Positions 29,346 through 38,110 of a DNA stretch of 64,000 nt are shown here, in pieces. The position numbers and the translations under genes are program-made. A model generated the notes under the pieces. The model made no database searches. It was not told the origin of the DNA and worked only from the letters and a program-made list of their open reading frames with translations. This stretch comes from Kitasatospora phosalacinea (GTDB taxonomy: Bacteria > Actinomycetota > Actinomycetes > Streptomycetales > Streptomycetaceae), in NCBI RefSeq assembly GCF_000716545.1, contig NZ_JNWZ01000024.1, positions 1 to 64,000 of the forward strand, given 5' to 3'. Numbering within the stretch: the first letter of the stretch is position 1; each line of letters begins with the position of its first letter.

Positions 29346-30770
29346 TCAGGCCGTGCGCTCGGCGGCGAGGGCGGCCGCGAGGGCCGGGACGCCGAGCGCC
29401 TGCTCCTGCGCGGGCGTGGCCTGGTACAGCTTGTTGACCAGCTGGTACGGGTCGGCGTCCAGGTCGTAGTACTCGCGGAAGGCGACCTCGCCGGTGCCGA
29501 CGGGCAGGCCGTCCGCGTCGGTGTGCAGCTTGTAGTACTCGGTGTACTGCTCGGTCTTCGACAGGTACGAGGACCAGGTGTGCGGCCGCCCGGCCTGGTG
29601 GACGCCCTGCTCCCAGTACTCGACCAGCAGGTGGTCGCGGCTGTGCGTGCCGAGCAGCGAGTGCCCGTCGAGCGCCCAGTCGGGGGTGATCCCGGCGGCC
29701 TCCAGGATGGTCGGGGCGAGGTCGATGTTGGCCACGATCCGGTGGTCGACGGGGCTGCCCGCGCCGAGTCCGCCGGCCGGCCAGGAGAGGTAGAACGGCA
29801 CCTCGACGGAGGGCAGGTAGGGCACCGACTTCTTCGACCAGCCGTGGTCGGCCCAGGTGTAGCCGTTGTCGCCGAGGTAGATCACCAGCGTGTTGTTCAG
29901 CTGCCCGAGCGCGGCCAGCTTGTCGTGCAGCGCCTGCACGGCGTCGTCCACCGAGAGCAGGGTGCGCAGTTGGCGGGCCCGCAGCTGCCGGGCGGTGGCG
30001 AGGGTGGCGGTGGCGTCCTGGATCCACTGCGGCTTGTCGCTGCGGTCGGCCTCGTCGACGGAGGGGCGGCCGTTCCAGGCCGGAACGGTGGTGTCGGCGT
30101 ACTTGGGCTCGGGCGTGTTGGGCTCGTGCGAGGCCTTCGGGGCGACGAACGCGAACCAGGGGCGCGGGTCGGTGGCGGCCTTGTCGAGGAAGGCCAGCGC
30201 GTGGTCGCGGATCACCGAGGTCGAGTAGCCGGGGATGGTGCGCACGGTGCCGTTGTCGTTGTACTGGCCGTCGCTGTAGACCACCGGTGCGGACAGCAGC
30301 CACTCCTCGAAGTGCGGCGGGTTGTCGGCCGGCTGCCAGGCGTTCAGGTACTTGCCGAACAGGCCGGTGCGGTATCCGGCCTGGCGCAGCGCCCGCTGGA
30401 TCGTGTCGTGCTGGTCGAGGTTGTACGGGTGCCCGTTGTCGCGGACGCCGTGGTGGTGCGCGTACTGCCCGCTGAAGATCGACGAGCGGGACGGCGCGCA
30501 CAGCGGCGTGGTGACGTGCCCGGAGGTGAACCGCACGCCGTGCCCGACCAGCCAGTCCACCGTCTTGGGGGTGGCCCACTCGGTCTGCTTGGGCTGGTCG
30601 TCGGTGAGGATCACCAGGATGTTGGGCCGGGCGCCGGCCGCGGCGGCGGCGCTGCGGGCCCCGAGGGCCAGCGGCAGCGCGGTCGCGGCGGCCACCGAAG
30701 CGGCGCCGGCCAGGAAGCCGCGACGGCCCAACTTGGCTTCGTCACGGGGAGGTTCGGGGTTCCGACTCAT
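29346..30770 (-). CDS. Tat-exported type I sulfatase
   Basis: A 474-residue sulfatase of the alkaline phosphatase superfamily. The twin-arginine signal is GRRGFLAG (Arg16-Arg17) followed by a hydrophobic Ala-rich stretch. The sulfatase signature is C-A-P-S-R (Cys91) in PLCAPSRSSIFSGQYAHHHG; Cys91 would become formylglycine in the cytosol before folded export. Metal ligands are in ILTDDQP and in VIYLGDNGYTWADHG. It hydrolyses sulfate esters outside the cell; heparan-type or aryl substrates are equally possible. Upstream of its maturase gene, probably one operon. Confidence 0.94.
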   Translation of the reverse strand: MSRNPEPPRDEAKLGRRGFLAGAASVAAATALPLALGARSAAAAAGARPNILVILTDDQPKQTEWATPKTVDWLVGHGVRFTSGHVTTPLCAPSRSSIFSGQYAHHHGVRDNGHPYNLDQHDTIQRALRQAGYRTGLFGKYLNAWQPADNPPHFEEWLLSAPVVYSDGQYNDNGTVRTIPGYSTSVIRDHALAFLDKAATDPRPWFAFVAPKASHEPNTPEPKYADTTVPAWNGRPSVDEADRSDKPQWIQDATATLATARQLRARQLRTLLSVDDAVQALHDKLAALGQLNNTLVIYLGDNGYTWADHGWSKKSVPYLPSVEVPFYLSWPAGGLGAGSPVDHRIVANIDLAPTILEAAGITPDWALDGHSLLGTHSRDHLLVEYWEQGVHQAGRPHTWSSYLSKTEQYTEYYKLHTDADGLPVGTGEVAFREYYDLDADPYQLVNKLYQATPAQEQALGVPALAAALAAERTA

Positions 30771-30896
30771 GGCGTGCAGGCCCTTTCGCTGAAGTCGCTG
30801 GATGCGCTGGAGTCCACTGGAGGGGTGGCGGCAGGCGGTGCGAGTCGGCGGGCGTCCCCGGCCGGGCGGATCGTGCGCGGCGCGCTGACGGTGAAC

Positions 30897-31625
30897 CTAC
30901 GGGCGCGCCGGAGCGGCCCGCAATCGACCGCGGACAGACAACGCACGCTTTTCACGGGCCCGTTGCAATGTTTCGCCCGTCGCCGTGCCTCTTGCGGAAC
31001 CTCCGCCCCGGAGCCCGCCCCCGCATCCGTCCCGGCGCCGCGCGACGAAACCCGGTCCCGCACGGCGGCCCGGGCCTCCTGGACGACCGATTCCGCGGGC
31101 CCGGTCCGGTCCTGTGGCCTGCGGCCCGGGCCGCAGGCGGCCTCCGCGACGGCGAGCCACCCGAGGTGCCAACGACCACCAGCAGCACCGGCGACCTGCA
31201 GCCCTCGTCGCACAGGCCGAGCGCCCCGGCTGTGCGGTGCGGTCGCACTCCACCTCGACCAGGCGTTCCTCCCACGCGTCGAGGGCCGCGTCGAGATCGG
31301 CGAGGCGGTCGAAATCCTCCGCCGACGGCCGTCCGGCCGGGATCGCCACCGTGGCCGCCGGATCCGCCCCGCCCGGGAACGGCTCGGCGAACACGCCCGG
31401 CCCGACGGGTTCGAGGAGTCCGCCCGCCCAGTACCGGCCGGTGGAACCTCCGCGCCGCACCGGGAGGAGGCCGTGGGCCGGAGCGGCCCCGCCGGCTCCG
31501 ACGTGCGGCAGGAACGAGCGGTAGTCCTCGGACAGGTCGACGTCCAGCCGCGACCGGAGGTCGGCGACCTCGGCGGCGGTCAGCGGGGCGTCGAGCGCGA
31601 AGCCGTGCACCCTCGCCCCGAACAC
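30897..31625 (-). pseudogene. Frameshifted SMI1/KNR4-like gene
   Basis: The first half reads as an SMI1/KNR4-type protein (LTAAEVADLRSRLDVDLSEDYRSFL, then GLLPVRRGG and RLADLDAALDAWEERL). After about residue 125 the frame becomes Arg/Gly-rich nonsense. The expected C-terminal strand LCDEGCRSPVLLVVVG appears in another minus-strand frame around 31180-31220, and a further piece (GRWHLGWLAVAE) in the third frame. This indicates at least two indels and a dead gene. It could also be two sequencing errors. SMI1 proteins are often immunity proteins of contact toxins; no toxin gene adjoins. Confidence 0.5.
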
Positions 31626-31702
31626 CTCGTCGCCGCCCGGCCCGGCGGCGGGCGCCGGAACCCGTTCGCGCGCCCCGGTCCGGTCGGTCGTGGCGCCCGG
31701 CC

Positions 31703-32377
31703 CTACCGGCCGGCCAGGTCTCGGCCCCGGCCGGCCAGGTCACGGACCAGGGTGCTGCTCACCTGCGGGAGTTCGCCGTACTCGGGGTCGTCGCAGTCGA
31801 CCGGGAGCTGGTGGATCACCGCGGCCAGCCGGGGCGGGAGCTTCACGTCCAACCCCTCGTGGCACAGTGCGAGGATCTCGGCGAGCACCGCGGACGGGAG
31901 CAGCGCGTCGCGGCAGCCCAGCACCGGCCGCGGGGGGCGGGGGCCGGTGGCCAGCGTCTCGGCCTGGCGGCGCCAGACCTCGGCGTCCAGGAACTCGCCG
32001 AGGCTGCGGTGCAGCAGGCTCAGGCAGGACGCGGCGGTGTACGAGCCGCCGCCGGCCGCGAACTGCCACCAGAACTGGGCGCCGTCGCGGTGGTGGGCCG
32101 CGTGCAGCAGGGCGCCCAGGACGAGTGCCCCCTCGGGGTGGATCCGCCGGTCGTTGACGAGCAGGTCGAGCGAGGCGGCGGCGGTCGGCATCGCGAGGAC
32201 CAGGGTGGTGGCGAGGTCGAGTTCGTGGGCGGCCTGCAGGTGCTCGGAGGGGAAGGGGCGCGGCGCGGTCAGCAGCCGGTCCCAGGACACGCCGGTGTCG
32301 TCGGGGCGCGGTCGGGGCGCCCGGACGGGCGAGTGCAGGCCGTCGTGTCCGGCGCTCGTCGGTGTTCCCCTGGTCAT
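31703..32377 (-). CDS. Uncharacterised helical protein next to a sigma factor
   Basis: A 224-residue protein without a recognised domain. It is mostly helical, with AHELDLATTLVLAMPTAAAS, ALVLGALLHAAHHRDGAQFW and a Cys-containing SYTAASCLSLLHRSLGEFL. No signal peptide and no certain membrane helix. ATG 32377 start. It lies 106 bp downstream of the small sigma factor on the same strand, so the two may be co-transcribed and this protein could modulate the sigma factor; that is only positional inference. Confidence 0.6.
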   Translation of the reverse strand: MTRGTPTSAGHDGLHSPVRAPRPRPDDTGVSWDRLLTAPRPFPSEHLQAAHELDLATTLVLAMPTAAASLDLLVNDRRIHPEGALVLGALLHAAHHRDGAQFWWQFAAGGGSYTAASCLSLLHRSLGEFLDAEVWRRQAETLATGPRPPRPVLGCRDALLPSAVLAEILALCHEGLDVKLPPRLAAVIHQLPVDCDDPEYGELPQVSSTLVRDLAGRGRDLAGR

Positions 32378-32483
32378 CCGTGCTGCCCGCTCATCGGTGC
32401 TCCGCCTCTTCGCCCTCTTCCTCTTCTTCTTCCCGGCCGTCGCCCGCTCGGCCCGTACCGCCCGTCCGGGACGTGCCGCCGGT

Positions 32484-33041
32484 TCACCGCTGCCGCTCGC
32501 CGCGGGCGCCGAGGGCGGTGGCCAGGCGGTCGAGGGCCTGGCCCGCGGTGGAGCGCACGTTGGCCTCGGTGGTGGCCAGGCAGTCGGCGATCTGGGCGTC
32601 CGTCAGGCCGAGCAGGTAGCGGAGCACGACCACGTCGTGGCGCCGTTCGGACAGTCCGCACAGCGCAGCGTACAGCCGCTCGTGGCTGCCGTCGGCCTCC
32701 GGCAGGTGGTGCGCCCGCTCGGCGGCGGCCCGCACCGCGTGGACCCAGAGCGGGACGAACCCCGGGGAGGGCGGCGGTTGGCCGTCCATCATCCGGCGCA
32801 GCAGGGCCGCGCCGACCTCCTCCTTGAGGATCGTCCAGGCCTGGAACGCCGGGAACTGCTCGCGCAGGATCCACGGCCACTCCTGCCACACCCGGCCCTT
32901 GGCGGTCTCCACGGCCTCGCGCGCGTCGCTGTCGCGCAGGCGGGTGCCGGCGAAGCCGGACCACGTCCTGTGGTGGGTGTCGCAGAACGCGTCGAACGTC
33001 AGACGGTGCCGGTCCCCCACCGCCCAGTCACTTTCGTTCAC
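32484..33041 (-). CDS. Small ECF-like RNA polymerase sigma factor
   Basis: A 185-residue sigma-70-like protein. Region 4 is clear (LSERRHDVVVLRYLLGLTDA, then QIADCLATTEANVRSTAGQALDRLA). Region 2 is divergent (FDAFCDTHHRTWSGFAGTRL, then DSDAREAVETAKGRVWQEW), typical of small Streptomyces ECF-like factors. The GTG start at 33041 has GGAGGAG about 8 bp upstream; an ATG at 33122 would add an unconserved Arg-rich extension. No anti-sigma factor is recognisable; the downstream unknown gene is the only candidate partner. Confidence 0.8.
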   Translation of the reverse strand: MNESDWAVGDRHRLTFDAFCDTHHRTWSGFAGTRLRDSDAREAVETAKGRVWQEWPWILREQFPAFQAWTILKEEVGAALLRRMMDGQPPPSPGFVPLWVHAVRAAAERAHHLPEADGSHERLYAALCGLSERRHDVVVLRYLLGLTDAQIADCLATTEANVRSTAGQALDRLATALGARGERQR

Positions 33042-33353
33042 GCGCCCGACTCCTCCCCGGCGCCACCGGACCGCCTGCCGGCAGCGCGCCACTGCGGGAA
33101 CTCGCTTCCCCTGGAGGAACATTAAGGCGAATCAGGTACCGAGATGGTAATCCGGCCCAAGAGGTTTCAAGATCAGACATAAGTCGTTCCAGCCGAAAAG
33201 CTGCCTATCTGGCGCCCCGACCGGTTCCGACCGTCGGTTGATCACTTCCGATCGGTTCGTCGTGGTACCCCACCGGGTGAAGTCCGCACCCTTGATTGTC
33301 CGTTCACCCGTGTGGGCATAGTGGGCGCAGTGACGGACGATCAGGGGGAGCCC
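33042..33353. other. AT-richer divergent promoter region
   Basis: About 310 bp between the sigma factor and the methyltransferase, noticeably less GC-rich than its surroundings from 33120 to 33200. It probably holds both promoters. Short dyads such as CCGATCGG (near 33249) are present. No gene was recognised. Confidence 0.5.
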
Positions 33354-34169
33354 ATGGCAGACGCACGCGAGCGGACCGACGAGGTCGAGGTCAGCCTCGA
33401 CATCCACCTGGCGCACTCGGCCCGCATGTACGACTTCTACCTGGGCGGCACCACCAACTTCCCCGCCGACCGGGAGGCCGCCGGCCGCGCCCTGGCCGTC
33501 TTCCCGTACGCCCGCTCCGCCGCCCGCGCCAACCGCGCCTTCATGCGCCGCACCACCCGTCGGCTCGCCGAGGCCGGCATCCGGCAGTTCCTCGACATCG
33601 GCACCGGCATCCCCACCTCCCCGAACCTGCACGAGGTCGCCCAGCGGGTCGCACCCGACGCCGCGGTGGTCTACGCCGACAACGACCCGATCGTGCTGCT
33701 GCACGCCCAGGCCCTGCTGCGCGGCACCGAACAGGGCGTCACCGCCTACGTCCAGGCCGACGTGCGCGAGCCCGAGGCCCTGCTGGAGGCCGCCGCCCGC
33801 ACCCTCGACTTCGACCGGCCGATCGCGCTCAGCATGAACGCGCTGCTGCACTTCGTCCCGGACGAGGCCCACCGGATCACCGAAGGGCTCAAGGCCCGGC
33901 TGCCCAGCGGATCCGCCCTGGTGATGAGCCACCTCACCCCGGACTTCGCCCCCGACGAGACCGCCCGGCTGATCCAGGTCTACACCGCCGCCGGCACCCC
34001 CGTCGCGGCCTGCACCAGCGAGGAGTTCGGCCGCTTCTTCACCGGTTGGGACGTCCTCGACCCGGGCATCGTCGCCACCCCCCGCTGGAACCCCTCCCCC
34101 GAGGACGACACCGAGCACATCACCGACGCCGGCGCCTCCTGCTACGGCGCCGTCGCCATCCGTCCCTGA
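33354..34169 (+). CDS. SAM-dependent methyltransferase (DUF574 family)
   Basis: A 271-residue protein of the actinobacterial Methyltransf_19/DUF574 family. Characteristic text: SLDIHLAHSARMYDFYLGGTT near the start, the SAM-binding loop FLDIGTGIPTSPNLHEVA, VYADNDPIVLLHAQALL, and SMNALLHFVPD. The substrate of this abundant streptomycete family is not known. ATG 33354 has AGGGGGAG 4 bp upstream; GTG 33312 and 33330 are alternatives without a good site. Confidence 0.9.
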   Translation: MADARERTDEVEVSLDIHLAHSARMYDFYLGGTTNFPADREAAGRALAVFPYARSAARANRAFMRRTTRRLAEAGIRQFLDIGTGIPTSPNLHEVAQRVAPDAAVVYADNDPIVLLHAQALLRGTEQGVTAYVQADVREPEALLEAAARTLDFDRPIALSMNALLHFVPDEAHRITEGLKARLPSGSALVMSHLTPDFAPDETARLIQVYTAAGTPVAACTSEEFGRFFTGWDVLDPGIVATPRWNPSPEDDTEHITDAGASCYGAVAIRP

Positions 34170-34200
34170 CACCCCCGGCGCGGCGGCCGGCCGGGCCGGG

Positions 34201-34968
34201 TCAGTCGGTGGTGGGTGCGGTCAGGTCGAGGGTGAAGCTGAACCTGTCGCCCCGGTAGAGGGTGCGGACGAGTTCCAGCGGGCGGCCGTCGGCGTCCCGG
34301 CTGCGGCGGTGCAGCAGCAGCATCGGCAGGGCGGGCGGGGTGCCGATCAGCAGGGCCTCGCGCGGGGTGGCGAGCACCGTTTCGATCCGCTCCTCGGCTC
34401 CGGCGAGGTGGACGCCGCGTCCGCGCAGGTAGCCGTAGAGCGAGCCGGCCGGGTCGAACCCGTCCGCCAGTTCCGGGGCGCGGGTCACCGGCAGGTAGGT
34501 GGACTCCAGGCCGACGCGTTCCTCGTCGGCGCGCAGCACCCGTTCGAGGTGCCAGAGCGGTTCGCCGGGCGGGACGGCGAGGCGGTCGGCCAGCACGGGG
34601 TCGGCGGGCTGCCGGTCCAGGGCGATCAGGGTGCGGCCGGGGCGCAGGCCCTGGCGGGTGACGCCCTCGGTGTAGCTGGCCGGCGACAGCGGCTGTTCGA
34701 TCTTGGCGCCGGCCACCACCGTCCCGCGCCCCTGGCGGCGCAGCCGTCCTTCGACCAGCAGGTCGCGCAGGGCCTGGCGGACGGTGGCCCGGGCGACGCC
34801 GTACCGCTCGGCCAGGTCGGCTTCGGTGGGGAGCCGCCCGCCCGGCGCCAACTCGCCGATCAGTTCCTGGATCTCGGCCTTGACCAGGTAGTACTTGGGC
34901 ACCCGCCCGTGCTCGGGGACGCCGGACCGGGCGGGGGCGGGGGGTGTGCGGGGGGTGCGGTGGTCCAC
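34201..34968 (-). CDS. GntR/HutC regulator closely resembling DasR
   Basis: A 255-residue HutC-subfamily GntR regulator with a winged helix (about 22-92, RVPKYYLVKAEIQELIG... LRRQGRGTVVAG) and a UTRA effector domain (about 95-250). Text such as SYTEGVTRQGL, EERIETVLATPREALLIGT and LVRTLYRGDRFSF tracks DasR closely, pointing to a DasR paralogue that may sense a phosphorylated amino sugar. GTG start at 34968. Divergent from an exported phosphodiesterase; GT-N4-AC operator-like dyads lie between them. Whether this protein is the true DasR or acts at the dre-like sites near the two chitinase genes is open. Confidence 0.88.
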   Translation of the reverse strand: MDHRTPRTPPAPARSGVPEHGRVPKYYLVKAEIQELIGELAPGGRLPTEADLAERYGVARATVRQALRDLLVEGRLRRQGRGTVVAGAKIEQPLSPASYTEGVTRQGLRPGRTLIALDRQPADPVLADRLAVPPGEPLWHLERVLRADEERVGLESTYLPVTRAPELADGFDPAGSLYGYLRGRGVHLAGAEERIETVLATPREALLIGTPPALPMLLLHRRSRDADGRPLELVRTLYRGDRFSFTLDLTAPTTD

Positions 34969-35048
34969 CGACCCAGGGTATCGAGCGCCCGTCCGCCCCT
35001 CCTCCCGTTCCGGTCGAGCACCGACGGAACATCACGGACGGATAACGT

Positions 35049-35092
35049 GTCTGGACTGGATTTTGACACTTGTTCATACAAGCGTGGACTGG
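35049..35092. promoter_or_regulatory. Operator cluster between GntR and phosphodiesterase genes
   Basis: GTCTGGAC (35049-35056) matches the DasR core GTCTAGAC at 7 of 8 positions. CTTGT-TCAT-ACAAG (35069-35082) is a perfect dyad with the GntR GT-N4-AC layout. TGGACTGG occurs twice (35052-35059 and 35085-35092) with a 33-bp period. A TTGACA -35 (35063-35068) lies among them, so binding would block the phosphodiesterase promoter. Confidence 0.6.
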
Positions 35093-35174
35093 CTGCGGGC
35101 TCGCGCTCGTCCGCCCGGCCCATCCTCGGTTGCCGGTGCAACCGCACCGTTTCGCTTTCCCGTTGGGAGCCCCC

Positions 35175-36692
35175 GTGCGCAACTCCCGTTCCGCCAAAGC
35201 CCTTTCCCTCTCCGCCGCGGCCGTCGTCGCGGCCGCGCTGGTGCCGCTGGGCACCTCGTCCGCCTCGGCCGCCACCGGCGCGTACAACGGTCTGCCGAAC
35301 GGCAGCAAGCAGGCCAAGACGCTGGTGATCGGCATCGACGGCACCCGGTACGACAAGCTGCTCGCGGCGGACGCGCCGAACCTGAAGTCGCTGATCGCCT
35401 CCGGCACCACGGCGACCTCCGACCTGTACGCCGACCCGTTGGCGCCGACGCTCTCCGGCCCGGGCTGGTCGACCATCGCCACCGGCGTGTGGCCGGACAA
35501 GCACAGGGTGCTGGACAACAACTTCACCGGTTCGCGCTTCGACCTGTACCCGGACTACGCGAGCCGGCTGGAGGCGGCCGACCGGGCCGAATCGACGCTG
35601 GTGATCGGCTCCTGGAACCCGATCACCGCCAACGTCTTCAACGGCACCGCCGACCTGCGGATCCCGGAGAGCGAGAACGACGCGAAGACCGCCTCCGACG
35701 CCGCCGACTACCTGGCGCACGGCAACCCGGACTCGGTGTTCCTGCACTTCGACGAGGTGGACGAGGCCGGGCACTCGTACGGCGGCGCGTCCAGCCAGTA
35801 CCTGGCCGCGATCCACGGCGCGGACGGCCTGGTCGGGCAGGTGCTGGCCGCGCTCGAGACCCGCGCCACGTACGCCGCCGAGGACTGGATGGTGGTGGTC
35901 ACCACCGACCACGGCCACACCGACGCGGGCGGCCACGGCGGCAACACCGCCAACGAGCGCCAGACCTGGATGGTCCTGAACGGCCGGGGCTACCCCGCCG
36001 GGGCGCACCGCTACGACGTCAAGCCGGTGGACATCGCGCCGACCGTGCTCAAGCACCAGGGCGCGCCGGTCGACCCGGCCTGGGGCCTGGACGGCAGGCC
36101 GGTGGACGAGATCGTGCCGGACGGGTTCGACGCGCTGCGGCCGAGCCTGCGGACCCGGGTCGACGAGACCGGCATCGGCTCGGCGGTCAAGGGCTTCACC
36201 CACACCCCGCCGGCCGGCTGGAGCATCGACAACTCGCGGATGCCCTCCGGCGGCGTCACCGAGTGGCGCGGCTGGGCGTTCGCCACCGACGAGTTCTGGA
36301 CGGCGGCGCAGCCGGGCCAGAGCCGGGAGACCAACGTCCGGGCGCGCGACGTGTTCGCGGTCGCGGACTCCGACGAGTGGGACGACAAGTCGCACGGCAC
36401 CGGCCAGTTCGACTCGACGCTGGTCAGCCCGGCCTACCCGGTGGCGGGCCGCACCCGCGGCACGCTGTCCTTCGCCACCGACTACGAGGTGGACGGCCCG
36501 CAGACCGGCGACGTGTACGTGTCCTTCGACGGCGGCGCCGCGCAGCCGGTGAAGTCCTACCGGGCCGACCTGAACACGGTCGAGCACCTGGACGTCGCCG
36601 TCCCGGCGGGGGCGTCGACGGCCAGGTTCCAGTTCCGCTACACGGGCACCAACTCGGCGTTCTGGACGGTCGACCAGGTCGTCTTCAACTGA
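35175..36692 (+). CDS. Secreted type I phosphodiesterase / nucleotide pyrophosphatase
   Basis: Exported alkaline-phosphatase-superfamily enzyme, 505 residues. GTG 35175 (GGGAG upstream) opens a Sec signal peptide of about 33 residues (RNSRSAKALSLSAAAVVAAA..., cleavage near ASA-AT). Metal ligands are in VIGIDGTRYD, HFDEVDEAGHSYG and TTDHGHTDAGGHGG, and the nucleophile region is LAPTLSGPGWSTIATGVWPD. The C-terminal 140 residues form an extra beta-rich domain. It would cleave phosphodiesters or pyrophosphates of nucleotides or lipids in the medium. Probably repressed by the divergent GntR regulator. Confidence 0.9.
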   Translation: MRNSRSAKALSLSAAAVVAAALVPLGTSSASAATGAYNGLPNGSKQAKTLVIGIDGTRYDKLLAADAPNLKSLIASGTTATSDLYADPLAPTLSGPGWSTIATGVWPDKHRVLDNNFTGSRFDLYPDYASRLEAADRAESTLVIGSWNPITANVFNGTADLRIPESENDAKTASDAADYLAHGNPDSVFLHFDEVDEAGHSYGGASSQYLAAIHGADGLVGQVLAALETRATYAAEDWMVVVTTDHGHTDAGGHGGNTANERQTWMVLNGRGYPAGAHRYDVKPVDIAPTVLKHQGAPVDPAWGLDGRPVDEIVPDGFDALRPSLRTRVDETGIGSAVKGFTHTPPAGWSIDNSRMPSGGVTEWRGWAFATDEFWTAAQPGQSRETNVRARDVFAVADSDEWDDKSHGTGQFDSTLVSPAYPVAGRTRGTLSFATDYEVDGPQTGDVYVSFDGGAAQPVKSYRADLNTVEHLDVAVPAGASTARFQFRYTGTNSAFWTVDQVVFN

Positions 36693-36703
36693 CCGCGCCC
36701 CCT

Positions 36704-36734
36704 GCGGGCGGGCCGGTTCCGGCGGCCCGCCCGC
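36704..36734. terminator. Bidirectional hairpin terminator
   Basis: GCGGGCGGGCC and GGCCCGCCCGC form 11-bp perfect arms around a 9-nt loop between the convergent phosphodiesterase and bioF stops. Confidence 0.75.
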
Positions 36735-37907
36735 TCAGCGGGTCTTGAGCACCACGCCGACCGCGAAGGCGATCTGCTCGTCCGTCAGGTCGGCGCGGGC
36801 GGTCAGCCGCAGGCGCGGGACGCCGTCGGGGACGGACGGGGGCCGGAAGCAGCCGACGGCCAGGCCCTCGTCCCGGCAGGCGGCGGCCCAGCGCACGGCG
36901 TGCTCGGGGTCGTCGGCGCGGACGGAGACCACGGCGCCGTCGGGGGCGGAGGCGTCCAGGCCGGACTCGCCGAGCCGGTCGGCGAGTTCGCGGGCCACCC
37001 GCAGGGCGTCGGCGGCCCGGCCGGGTTCGGCGCGCAGCAGGCGCAGCGCGGCGAGGGCGGCACCGACGGCGGCGGGGGCGAGGCCGGTGTCGAAGATGAA
37101 GGTGCGCGCGGCCGAGACCAGGTGGCGGATCACCCGCTCGGGGCCGAGGACGACGCCGCCCTGGGAGCCGAGGGACTTGGAGAGCGTCGCGGTGGCGACC
37201 ACGTCGGGCTGTCCGGCGATGCCGGCGGCGGCTCCGGCGCCCGCGCCGCCGGGGCCGAGCACGCCCAGGCCGTGCGCGTCGTCGATGACCAGCGCGGCGC
37301 CGTGCCGCCGGGCGGCGGCGAGGTGCGCGGCGAGCGGGGCGGCGTTGCCGTCGACCGAGAACACCGAGTCGGTGACCACCAGGGCGCGCGGTTCGGCGCG
37401 GCCGGCGAGGGCCTCGCGCACCGACGCGGGGTCGCAGTGCGCGGCGCGGGTGACCCGGCCCCTGGCCAGGCGGCAACCGTCGATCAGTGAGGCGTGGTTG
37501 TGGGCGTCGGAGACGATCAGGGTGTCCGGCCCGGCGAGCGCGGTGAGCACGGCGAGGTTGGCGGTGTAGCCGGAGGAGAACACCAGGGCGGCCTGGTAGC
37601 CGCAGAACTCGGCGAGTTCGCGCTCCAGCGCGGTGTGCGCCTCGGTGGTGCCGGTGACCAGCCGGGAGCCGGTCGCGCCGCCGCCCCAGCGGAGCGCGGC
37701 CTCGGCCGCGGCGGCGGTCACCGCCGGGTGGCGGGTCAGCCCCAGGTAGTCGTTGGAGGCCAGGTCCAGCACCGGGTCGTCGGCCGGGCGGCTGCGCAGC
37801 CGCCTGGTCAGCCCGGCCTCCTCGCGGACGGCCGCGGCCTCGTCCAGCCAGTCGAACACCCGGTCCGGTGCCGTGGCCTCTTCCCTGACCTGCGCGTCTC
37901 CCGCCAT
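36735..37907 (-). CDS. bioF: 8-amino-7-oxononanoate synthase
   Basis: A PLP alpha-oxoamine synthase, 390 residues, that condenses pimeloyl-ACP/CoA with alanine in biotin synthesis. Motifs: LDLASNDYLGLTRHP, VFSSGYTANLAVL, SDAHNHASLIDGCRLA, VIDDAHGLGVLG and the Schiff-base Lys in TATLSKSLGSQGG. The SNDYLGLTRHP and GPGG text favour BioF over KBL. ATG 37907 was chosen; the ribosome site is weak. No other bio gene is in the window, so it is an orphan here or serves another acyl-CoA:amino-acid condensation. Confidence 0.85.
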   Translation of the reverse strand: MAGDAQVREEATAPDRVFDWLDEAAAVREEAGLTRRLRSRPADDPVLDLASNDYLGLTRHPAVTAAAAEAALRWGGGATGSRLVTGTTEAHTALERELAEFCGYQAALVFSSGYTANLAVLTALAGPDTLIVSDAHNHASLIDGCRLARGRVTRAAHCDPASVREALAGRAEPRALVVTDSVFSVDGNAAPLAAHLAAARRHGAALVIDDAHGLGVLGPGGAGAGAAAGIAGQPDVVATATLSKSLGSQGGVVLGPERVIRHLVSAARTFIFDTGLAPAAVGAALAALRLLRAEPGRAADALRVARELADRLGESGLDASAPDGAVVSVRADDPEHAVRWAAACRDEGLAVGCFRPPSVPDGVPRLRLTARADLTDEQIAFAVGVVLKTR

Positions 37908-38110
37908 GCCCGGCACTCTGTCACCCTCCGCGAGGCCGGGGCAACGCGCTCCGCCCCGATGTGCGGCGTCCCACACTCCCCGCTCCGGCCCCTCCTGCCC
38001 GGGAGGCGTCCTGGAGCCGCTCGGGAACCGTCCCGGCACCGCCCTGACACCGCCCTGACACCGCTCGAAAACCGCTCGCCCGGACCGGGGCGGGGCGCCA
38101 CACTCGCCCG

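Noticed and set aside
27723..33125. 1800-residue plus-strand open frame
   Set aside because: Shadow across the protease, FGE and sulfatase genes caused by high third-position GC; no domain or start.
38000..38070. CACCGCCCTGA short repeats before the HEAT gene
   Set aside because: Only two to three degenerate copies in GC-rich spacer; no structure or start-site role visible.
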